This document shows positions 1-5,996 of a stretch of 10,258 nucleotides of DNA, piece after piece. The notes under the pieces were generated by a model. It did not search any database and had not been told where the DNA came from. It saw only the letters and a list, made by a program, of their open reading frames with translations. The number at the start of each line of letters is the position of its first letter. Position 1 is the first letter of the stretch. The stretch comes from Saprospiraceae bacterium (lineage in GTDB: Bacteria; Bacteroidota; Bacteroidia; Chitinophagales; Saprospiraceae), in the NCBI GenBank assembly GCA_027009605.1, contig JALVCY010000398.1:1-10258 (forward strand), read 5' to 3'. The translations under genes and the position numbers were made by a program.

Positions 1-111
1 AAGCCCGTCGCGAACCAACTGGATGTCAACTTCTTAGATAAAGGCGTGTATGTTCTAACCGGCAAGGCCGGAGATACGGTCTTTCGGGAGCGGTTGGTGA
101 TACGGCCATAG
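1..111 (+). CDS. C-terminal end of a T9SS-secreted protein (partial, 5' end outside window)
   Basis: The frame is open from the first base and stops at TAG 109-111, leaving 36 codons. The peptide ends NFLDKGVYVLTGKAGDTVF followed by RERLVIRP. This fits the last two strands of the T9SS type A sorting domain: a 'L..G.Y.l' strand with a Gly-Val-Tyr turn, then a short basic strand ending the protein. In that family the domain directs the exported protein through the outer membrane and is then usually cleaved. Nothing can be said about the mature protein because its body lies before the window. The next gene on the same strand carries the same kind of tail but has its own promoter, so the two need not be co-transcribed. 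The assignment rests on a short tail and is good rather than certain. Confidence 0.72.
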   Translation, partial: KPVANQLDVNFLDKGVYVLTGKAGDTVFRERLVIRP

Positions 112-279
112 TTTTGATGAGATTTCTGGAGTTTGGTGATTGGATTTTTTTATTGGTGGGTTACGAAAATCGGTGGTTTTTTCTACATTATTGTCATATC
201 GAACTCGTAATAGATTGATAATCAGTTAGTTATTGTCTGTAGGTTTTTATTTTAGCTCTACAAATGCCAAAATTTGTAT

Positions 280-310
280 TTTGATAGGAATGATTCATAG
301 CTTAGCTTTG
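280..310 (+). promoter_or_regulatory. Bacteroidetes-type promoter (-33 TTTG / -7 TAnnTTTG)
   Basis: TTTG at 280-283 is followed after exactly 19 bp by TAGCTTTG at 303-310. This matches the Bacteroidetes primary sigma factor consensus (TTTG, about 19-20 bp, TAnnTTTG). Transcription would start near 316-318, giving a leader of about 65-70 nt to the chosen start at 385. A start at 328 would leave only about 10 nt of leader, which supports the downstream start. The rest of 112-279 is AT-rich, and I see no clear hairpin terminator or other element in it. Confidence 0.65.
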
Positions 311-384
311 TGTATGACTTCTTTTAAATGGATAACTCTTCAAGAGTCCGGGGCTTTTGGAAGGTTATTGTAAATTGTATGATT

Positions 385-3300
385 ATGAAAAACCACCTAC
401 CTTTTTTTACTTTCTTGTTTTCTTTATTTTTTGCGCAAGCGATGTATGGACAATGTGATTCCATACCGGGATTTATACTCTTGGGAGAATATGATGGTCA
501 CGGCTATTATTTGTCTGAAGCATCCGTCCCTTGGGCTCAAGCCAAAACCCTTTCGGAAAATGCAGGCGGTTACCTAGCCACCATAAAGAATCAAGCCATC
601 AATGACCTTGTGAAAGATGGACTTAATGGTAATATGGTCTTCATCGGTTATCATGATGAAGCTACAGAAGGTGCCGGGCAATGGGTTAATAATGAGTTAG
701 TTGCACTAGATTTGAGCTATGGAAATAGTGAGGTGAATGACTATGCTGTAATGAATTTTTGGGATGGCACTTGGCAGATGACCAATGGATTAGGGTATCG
801 GAAGTTTGTGATGGAGAAGGTGTGTGGAGAACCTTCACATCCTCAGGTAGAAGTCGTCTCTGTTTTATGTCCTGACGAATATCCCTATGAAGGTAATGAT
901 ATTACGCTAACTATAGTTGTAAAAAATTTAGGTGGAATGACTAGTCCTCCAACTGAAATACCATTTTCCCAGACTGCTAGTTGTTGGGGTGGTGGAATGG
1001 TATTTACAGAAGATGAAGTTTTTGGCTATTTCAACGTGCCGGGTTTGGCACCTTTAGATTCTGTAATTTTGACCAAGACATTTACATTGACAGGTGCTAA
1101 GGCTCCCGGGAATTATGTGCCTGGTTGTGGGAAATGGGGCGGCGGCACTTGGATGTATAATGACTTGAAGGTTGGGGATATGCCATTGGATTACTATTGC
1201 AAAAAATATAGTACGGATTTGAGTATAAGCGTCACGGGTGATTCTTATGTTTATGATGATAGTGGCATAATTCAGTATGAAGTTACGGTTACAAATTATG
1301 GCCCAGATACCGCCTACAATTTTTGGGTTGATGTTAATGGTGGCCCACTTAATTATCTTGGGTCGAATGGTGGTTGGAAGAATGTTTTTAGTTTGGCTCC
1401 AGGCGCTTCAATATCTTTTCCCGGCCACGAAAAACTTTATTCGCCTCCAAATTCCTATGTACTCTTCCGGAGTATTTTTGCTGGACATAATATTGATACT
1501 AATCCCGCCAATGATTCAGTAAGTGTTCAGTTTTATTACTTACAATCTCCGTGTGACACTATTCTGGGCTTTGCTAAATTGGGTGGATATAATGGTCATA
1601 GCTACTACCTTTCCGATGCATCCGCTCCATGGCAGCAAGCCAAAATCCTTGCAGAAAATGCAGGCGGATACCTAGCCACCATGAATGACCAAGCAGAAAA
1701 TGATTTTGTGAAATCAAAATTGGGCAACAACATGGTCTTCATAGGCTATCATGATGCGACCACAGAAGGTGCCGGGCAATGGGTTGATAATGAGCCGGTT
1801 ACGCTAGATTTGAGTTATGGAAATAGCGATGAGAATGACTACGGAGTGATGAATTTTTGGGATGGCACTTGGCAGATGACCAATGGGCTGGGGTATCGTA
1901 AATTTGTGATGGAAATGAGTTGTGCACCAAGTAGTTGCTTGGCCGGGGGCATTGTCTTTGGCTTGCAAAGTGAAGTAGATTCATTTCCTATAAACTATCC
2001 GGGCTGTCAAACCATATTGGGAGATGTCCTTGTTACAAATCAGGTGACCAACGTGGATGGTTTGCTTCAATTAAAGCATATTGAAGGGAATCTGCAATTA
2101 GAAAGTGTTACTGATATTTCAGGTCTGCAGAATCTAAAGTCTTGTAATGATTTAACCCTAGCAACAAACGTTCAAAATGGTTCTCTATCTAACTTGAAAA
2201 ATCTTGATGGAGATTTAAGAATCCAATCTTTGGTTACATCTACCAAAGGACTTGAGCATCTTGAAGTCATAAAGGGAGATATTATTTCTTATTGGAATCA
2301 GGGTACAAGTTTAAGTAGCTTGGAAAACCTAACTACGGTAGAAGGCGCGCTGACTCTGGAGGAAGCCACAATGACTACTGGTAACTTGCCTAAGCTTACC
2401 TATTTGGGAGGAATTAATTTATCTACATCGAATCTTTCCATCGAAGGAATGCATCATCTGACGCATGTCGGAATGGACGGTATTTCTTGTAACGGCGGGG
2501 CTTTTATGGATATGAGTGGACTGACTGGTTTGACGGAAATCGATGGTTTGTTTAATGTAGGGCATAGCAGTGGTGTTGTTGGAACATCAAGCCTTCAGAA
2601 TTTAACTAAAATTGGTGGGTTGTCCCTAAAGTTTGTTAATAGTAATGGTCTAGGTGATATTAGTTTCTTGAGTAATTTAGATTCCATGAAAAGTTTGTAT
2701 TTGGAGTTTGCAGACATTGATGATATTAGTCCCCTTGCACATGTAGCAGGCCTAGAAGATGTGACGATTAAGAATTGTTTTAATTTAAGTTATTGTAGTA
2801 TTCAACCAATTTGTGATTTAATTGGGGGCGGTGGGAATGTGATGATTTCTGGGAATGGCGGTATGGCAATAGGTTGTCATAGTATTCAGGAAGTGGAAGA
2901 TATTTGTGCTATGCCTAATTCATGTGACGATGTATCGGGTTTTATCAAGCTGGGTGAATATAACGGTCATGGCTACTACCTATCCGATGCATCCGCTCCG
3001 TGGCAACAGGCCAAGACCCTTGCGGAAAATGCGGGCGGATACTTAGTAACGATGAATAATCAAACAGAAAACGATTTTGTAAAATCTCATTTGAATAATC
3101 AGATGGTCTTTGTAGGCTATAACGATGCAGCCACCGAAGGCGTAGGGCAATGGGCTGATAATGAGCCGATTACACTAGATTTGAGCTATGGGAATAGTGA
3201 TGTAAATGACTATGGAGTAATGAATTTTTGGGATGGTGGATGGCAGATGACCAATGGGTTAGGTTGGCGGAAATTTGTGATGGAAATGGATTGCGGAAGC

Positions 3301-3594
3301 CCACAGCCAACACCCATGATACAAAATGCAGGAGTATCACCAACCTTACAAATCCAAGGTGTGTATCCCAATCCGGCCAAGGATAATATTACGATTCGAG
3401 TCATTGCTCCGGAAGAAAAATCTTCTATATTTAACGTGTATGATGGTCGGGGCCAGTTACTCCTTTCGGAAAAAAGAGATTTGCCGCAAGGTGCTTCGGA
3501 AGAGGAATTTGATTTGTCCAATTTACCTGTCGGAATGTATTTTGTGAAAGAAGCCGGTGCTTCGCAGTATTATAATTTTGTGATTATGCGATAA
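385..3594 (+). CDS. T9SS-secreted multidomain protein with three C-type-lectin-like repeats and an LRR block
   Basis: A 1069-residue protein numbered from ATG 385. Residues 1-23 are a signal peptide (MKN, a Phe/Leu-rich core, then AQA-MYGQ). Residues 24-147, 390-513 and 847-970 are C-type-lectin-like domains, each 124 residues from Cys to Cys, with GGYL(A/V)T, VF(I/V)GY, TEG.GQW and FWDG.WQMTN motifs. Between repeats 1 and 2 lie two Ig-like beta domains: a CARDB-like one at about 153-271 and a DUF11-like one at about 278-386. Between repeats 2 and 3 (about 518-846) is an LRR / receptor-L-domain-like block opening CLAGGIVF...EVDSFP...YPGC. Residues 989-1069 are a T9SS type A sorting domain (YPNPAKDNITI, then LPVGMYFV). 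The inferred role is a surface or secreted adhesin; the ligand is unknown. The frame is open from ATG 328, but that start would put 19 charged and mixed residues before the signal peptide; ATG 379 is the other candidate. The Cys after the signal peptide is not in a lipobox. Domain calls are firm, function is not. Confidence 0.9.
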   Translation: MKNHLPFFTFLFSLFFAQAMYGQCDSIPGFILLGEYDGHGYYLSEASVPWAQAKTLSENAGGYLATIKNQAINDLVKDGLNGNMVFIGYHDEATEGAGQWVNNELVALDLSYGNSEVNDYAVMNFWDGTWQMTNGLGYRKFVMEKVCGEPSHPQVEVVSVLCPDEYPYEGNDITLTIVVKNLGGMTSPPTEIPFSQTASCWGGGMVFTEDEVFGYFNVPGLAPLDSVILTKTFTLTGAKAPGNYVPGCGKWGGGTWMYNDLKVGDMPLDYYCKKYSTDLSISVTGDSYVYDDSGIIQYEVTVTNYGPDTAYNFWVDVNGGPLNYLGSNGGWKNVFSLAPGASISFPGHEKLYSPPNSYVLFRSIFAGHNIDTNPANDSVSVQFYYLQSPCDTILGFAKLGGYNGHSYYLSDASAPWQQAKILAENAGGYLATMNDQAENDFVKSKLGNNMVFIGYHDATTEGAGQWVDNEPVTLDLSYGNSDENDYGVMNFWDGTWQMTNGLGYRKFVMEMSCAPSSCLAGGIVFGLQSEVDSFPINYPGCQTILGDVLVTNQVTNVDGLLQLKHIEGNLQLESVTDISGLQNLKSCNDLTLATNVQNGSLSNLKNLDGDLRIQSLVTSTKGLEHLEVIKGDIISYWNQGTSLSSLENLTTVEGALTLEEATMTTGNLPKLTYLGGINLSTSNLSIEGMHHLTHVGMDGISCNGGAFMDMSGLTGLTEIDGLFNVGHSSGVVGTSSLQNLTKIGGLSLKFVNSNGLGDISFLSNLDSMKSLYLEFADIDDISPLAHVAGLEDVTIKNCFNLSYCSIQPICDLIGGGGNVMISGNGGMAIGCHSIQEVEDICAMPNSCDDVSGFIKLGEYNGHGYYLSDASAPWQQAKTLAENAGGYLVTMNNQTENDFVKSHLNNQMVFVGYNDAATEGVGQWADNEPITLDLSYGNSDVNDYGVMNFWDGGWQMTNGLGWRKFVMEMDCGSPQPTPMIQNAGVSPTLQIQGVYPNPAKDNITIRVIAPEEKSSIFNVYDGRGQLLLSEKRDLPQGASEEEFDLSNLPVGMYFVKEAGASQYYNFVIMR
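454..825 (+). repeat. C-type-lectin-like repeat copy 1 (372 bp, in frame)
   Basis: First of three in-frame 372-bp copies inside the gene starting at 385. By hand alignment without gaps its protein is about 75% identical to copy 2 (93/124) and about 73% to copy 3 (90/124). It is the most divergent copy, for example WAQAK where the other two have WQQAK. Confidence 0.85.
1552..1923 (+). repeat. C-type-lectin-like repeat copy 2 (372 bp, in frame)
   Basis: Second copy, the same length as the others. Its protein is about 81% identical to copy 3 (101/124). DNA runs such as ATGAATTTTTGGGATGG and TGGCAGATGACCAATGG are unchanged in all three copies. Confidence 0.85.
2923..3294 (+). repeat. C-type-lectin-like repeat copy 3 (372 bp, in frame)
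   Basis: Third copy, directly before the linker to the T9SS sorting domain. It is closest to copy 2. Differences are spread along the domain rather than confined to one variable segment. Confidence 0.85.
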
Positions 3595-3607
3595 TGAATG
3601 GGCTGAA

Positions 3608-3784
3608 AAAAATACGTAACTATTTAGGCATCCACTATTTTGGTCAAAAAATGCCCTTTTTGCGCCTGTTTTTGCTAAAATTTTCTCACGTAGGGACGCA
3701 CGGCCGTGCGTCCCTATGTCAACATACACAAAAATGCCTATTTTTTGCCTTAAAATAAGAGCACCTAAATAGTTACAAAAATAC
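3608..3784. mobile_element. Small non-autonomous inverted-repeat element (MITE-like) with 8-bp target duplication
   Basis: GTAACTATTTAGG at 3616-3628 is repeated exactly as its reverse complement, CCTAAATAGTTAC, at 3764-3776, so the element is 161 bp with perfect 13-bp terminal inverted repeats. It is flanked on both sides by the same 8 bp, AAAAATAC (3608-3615 and 3777-3784), exactly abutting the repeats as a target-site duplication would. The arms remain loosely complementary inward: TATTTTGGTCAAAAAAT in the left arm resembles TATTTTAAGGCAAAAAAT in the inverted right arm. The centre holds a perfect 26-bp palindrome, and each arm can also form its own A/T hairpin (3645-3662 and 3730-3745). 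No gene of its own is visible, so it would need a transposase elsewhere; 8-bp duplications are known for ISL3, IS66 and IS1595 families, but the family cannot be decided here. It begins just after the stop of the lectin-repeat gene. Confidence 0.72.
3691..3716. repeat. Perfect 26-bp GC-rich palindrome at the centre of the MITE-like element
   Basis: The half-site TAGGGACGCACGG (3691-3703) is followed immediately by its exact reverse complement (3704-3716). In RNA the stem can extend by three more pairs, 3688-3690 with 3717-3719, including one G-U. It is much more GC-rich than the A/T-rich arms around it. Very similar palindromes of the 'GTAGGG.CG..CGGCCG' kind are, from memory, dispersed in many copies in several bacterial genomes; that is recollection and not checked. 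As RNA it could also slow or stop transcription coming from the lectin-repeat gene. Confidence 0.85.
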
Positions 3785-3816
3785 TTTGTTGTTAAACCTA
3801 AATTTTAGAAACTTTG

Positions 3817-3854
3817 TAAAAAAAAGCCGGCAACCTTTTTCGGCTGCCGGCTTT
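3817..3854 (-). terminator. Intrinsic terminator of the minus-strand operon
   Basis: AAAGCCGGCA (3823-3832) and TGCCGGCTTT (3845-3854) form a perfect 10-bp stem with a 12-nt loop. Read on the minus strand the hairpin is followed by a run of eight T (3825 down to 3818), the classic Rho-independent form. It starts 25 bp after the stop of the FN3-protein gene. Read on the plus strand it has only TTT before AAATTA, so termination in that direction would be weaker. Confidence 0.88.
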
Positions 3855-3879
3855 AAATTAGTATTGAATTTGGTTATTC

Positions 3880-5952
3880 TTACAAAACTTGAATCTTTTC
3901 AATAGGACTAAATCCACTCTTTGACCCATTCGCGAAGACCACTTTGACCATGTATTCGTAGGTCTTTTTTGACTTGATGTTGGTGTCAGTATATTGGTGA
4001 ATATTAGAATCTAGTGGCTTGACCAATTGAAAACCCTTACCGTCAACGGCCCGATACAACGCAAATTTGAAATCACCCTGCTTTGGGTAATCCCATTTGA
4101 TTTGGATGTTCTTTTGGGCCTTGTTGTGGTTGACTGTCAAGGACTTAACGGGAGTCGGTAGGTTGTAATCAATGGCTTTTAGATTGAGTACAAATTCGCT
4201 GCTTGTCTTTAGACCGTCATTATCTTCAGCTTCTAATTTGTATTGATATTCAGTTCCGGGAGTTGTTGCATCATCCACATAGTGTCCATAATGTTGGTGG
4301 TCGGTCGTCCGGTGAATGACTTTCCAGTTTGTTTCATTTTTCTCCTTTCGGAAAAGGTAATGAATCTTGGCATCCTTGGACGAACTATTGGCCCAAGTTA
4401 ATTGAATGCCATCTTTTGTGACTTTATAATCCGTAAATAAGGGTGCAATCGGTGGTACGATGTCGGGCTTTTTTAGCGTAAGCATCTCTGAAAATTCAGA
4501 AGCATTTCTGGCCATATCAAAGGCCACTACCCGATAATAAATATTTTCCGTAAGGGTCGAAATATCAATCGTATCTGTAAAGGTATTTGACTGAAAAGGA
4601 TGATTGTTCGCATTGACAAATACATGGTCTTCTTGGTGTGCGTAAAAAACGCTATACCCAAATAAATCAATTTCTGTCCCGGCATCCCATTTTAGCGTCA
4701 CCACACCATTGGTGTCAATGGTTCCGGTCAAACCTTTTGGGGCACTCGGTGGAATACTATCAGTAATGGTACCATATTGGGGCAAGCCCATCATGGCATT
4801 GCCTGCGGTATCGACGGCATAGACTAAGTACCAATTGTTTTCGATGGGGCTGTAATCCGTATCCACAAAAGTTCTTGTATTTTTGGAAAGCATCTTTTTG
4901 GTTAGCTTCGTTTCAACGCCATTGGCTTGATTTTGACGCGTCACATAAAACCCATCTAAATCTTTATCATCCGGGGCATCCCAAGTGATTTTCATTTGTC
5001 CATTAGCAATTTGGTTGGCTTCGATATGAGTTGGCGCCGCAGGTGGTGTGCGGTCTCTTCCCATGGCCGAAATTACATTTGACGGCTTACTATAATCACC
5101 AAAAGCATCAATGCCAATAATCCGATATTGATATTTAACGTAGTTTTGATCGACGGAATCAATATAAGAAATAGTCTCCGGAATCGGTTTGCCTTCTGCC
5201 GGGCTATCAATATAAGGCGCATCATTCAAGCGTTTGAAGGTGCGTCCGTTGTCGAAAGATTTTTCAATAAACCATGCCGTAAAATCATCTTCTAATGCTC
5301 TATCCCATTGTAAAGCAATCGCATTTTCATTTTCAAAAGGGGGGCGGAGTTCAATCTTTGGCTCTTGATACAAATCGTCACCATTGACCACAAGATACAC
5401 CGTATCAATAGGGTAGTCCTTGGAAGTCCCGAGACTATAGAGCCGATAGATATAATTGGATTGTGTATTCACATCGTTGTCTTCATATCTCAAACCGGAA
5501 GCCGTAGCTGCATTCGCGGAGAAATCTGCCGCCAATAAAGCCATAGAATAAAGATTTTTGTATTGCTCGGCTTGCGCCAAAAAATCACCTTTATCTGTGT
5601 CATTATTTCCATGAATCATTTGTGCGGCGATAGCCGCATAACGGTCATGAGCGGCTTCATTGGCAATGGGCTCCCATTTTTCTATGGGCCAAGGCTTTAG
5701 TGGTTCGGCGGTCAACGTTTTGAAAGACGCATCAAAAAAGTCCGTGCTATCTTTGAAGCTCAATCGTTCTAGCTGATAACCGGCCTTGTTGGACAAATCC
5801 CAAACTCCTACGGAGCTTGGTGCCCAGCGAAGGACAATTTTATCTCCGGTGTTTTTGGCGATTAGATGTATGGAGCCATTGGGCTTGTCTTGTGCGTTAA
5901 TCGCACTAGTCAATCCAATTATTATCGCAAAAGCAAAAATTAGATGTTTCAT
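3880..5952 (-). CDS. Secreted fibronectin type III multi-repeat protein
   Basis: 690 residues with an N-terminal signal peptide (MKHLIFAFAIIIGLTSAINA, then QDKP). The rest is beta-sandwich modules with the FN3 signature of an early Trp (LRW, LQW, ITW, LKW, LTW, IKW) and a later Y.Y.(V/I).A.D strand. The modules are at about 27-190 (split by an insertion), 197-297, 303-398, 401-495, 499-594 and 598-690; linkers carry the usual PP.AP. The first module is interrupted at about 75-155 by a segment that looks helical and Ala-rich (AAIAAQMIHG, then SMALLAADFSANAATASG). No T9SS type A tail, transmembrane helix or enzyme motif is seen, so a role as scaffold or binding partner outside the inner membrane is inferred, not shown. 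It lies 44 bp after the giant gene on the same strand with no recognisable promoter between, and is followed by a strong terminator, so it is probably the last gene of that operon. The gap contains a direct repeat of CCAATTAA on the coding strand. Confidence 0.88.
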   Translation of the reverse strand: MKHLIFAFAIIIGLTSAINAQDKPNGSIHLIAKNTGDKIVLRWAPSSVGVWDLSNKAGYQLERLSFKDSTDFFDASFKTLTAEPLKPWPIEKWEPIANEAAHDRYAAIAAQMIHGNNDTDKGDFLAQAEQYKNLYSMALLAADFSANAATASGLRYEDNDVNTQSNYIYRLYSLGTSKDYPIDTVYLVVNGDDLYQEPKIELRPPFENENAIALQWDRALEDDFTAWFIEKSFDNGRTFKRLNDAPYIDSPAEGKPIPETISYIDSVDQNYVKYQYRIIGIDAFGDYSKPSNVISAMGRDRTPPAAPTHIEANQIANGQMKITWDAPDDKDLDGFYVTRQNQANGVETKLTKKMLSKNTRTFVDTDYSPIENNWYLVYAVDTAGNAMMGLPQYGTITDSIPPSAPKGLTGTIDTNGVVTLKWDAGTEIDLFGYSVFYAHQEDHVFVNANNHPFQSNTFTDTIDISTLTENIYYRVVAFDMARNASEFSEMLTLKKPDIVPPIAPLFTDYKVTKDGIQLTWANSSSKDAKIHYLFRKEKNETNWKVIHRTTDHQHYGHYVDDATTPGTEYQYKLEAEDNDGLKTSSEFVLNLKAIDYNLPTPVKSLTVNHNKAQKNIQIKWDYPKQGDFKFALYRAVDGKGFQLVKPLDSNIHQYTDTNIKSKKTYEYMVKVVFANGSKSGFSPIEKIQVL

Positions 5953-5996
5953 TGTATTAGGTTTATATTAATTGGGTTTGTTTTCTTAATTGGTTT

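Noticed and set aside
328..384. ATG 328 as the start of the lectin-repeat gene
   Set aside because: It would put 19 mixed and charged residues before an otherwise standard signal peptide and leave only about 10 nt of leader after the predicted promoter. ATG 385 (or 379) fits better.
385..456. Lectin-repeat protein as a lipoprotein (Cys directly after the signal peptide)
   Set aside because: The residues before Cys are YGQ, which do not make a lipobox. The Cys is the first residue of the lectin repeat and recurs at the same place in copies 2 and 3.
454..3294. Lectin repeats as targets of a diversity-generating retroelement
   Set aside because: DGR targets often use a C-type-lectin fold. Here, though, differences are spread over the whole repeat, are not confined to adenine-derived codon changes at one end, and no reverse transcriptase or template repeat is in the window.
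3523..3729. Minus-strand frame of 68 codons overlapping the end of the lectin gene and the palindrome
   Set aside because: It is made of the antisense of the sorting domain plus the MITE-like repeat, with no promoter or recognisable protein features.
5953..5996. Separate promoter for the FN3 gene in the 44-bp gap (two CCAATTAA direct repeats)
   Set aside because: No TAnnTTTG box is present on the minus strand in the gap. A direct repeat of 8 AT-rich bases is not enough to call an operator or promoter.
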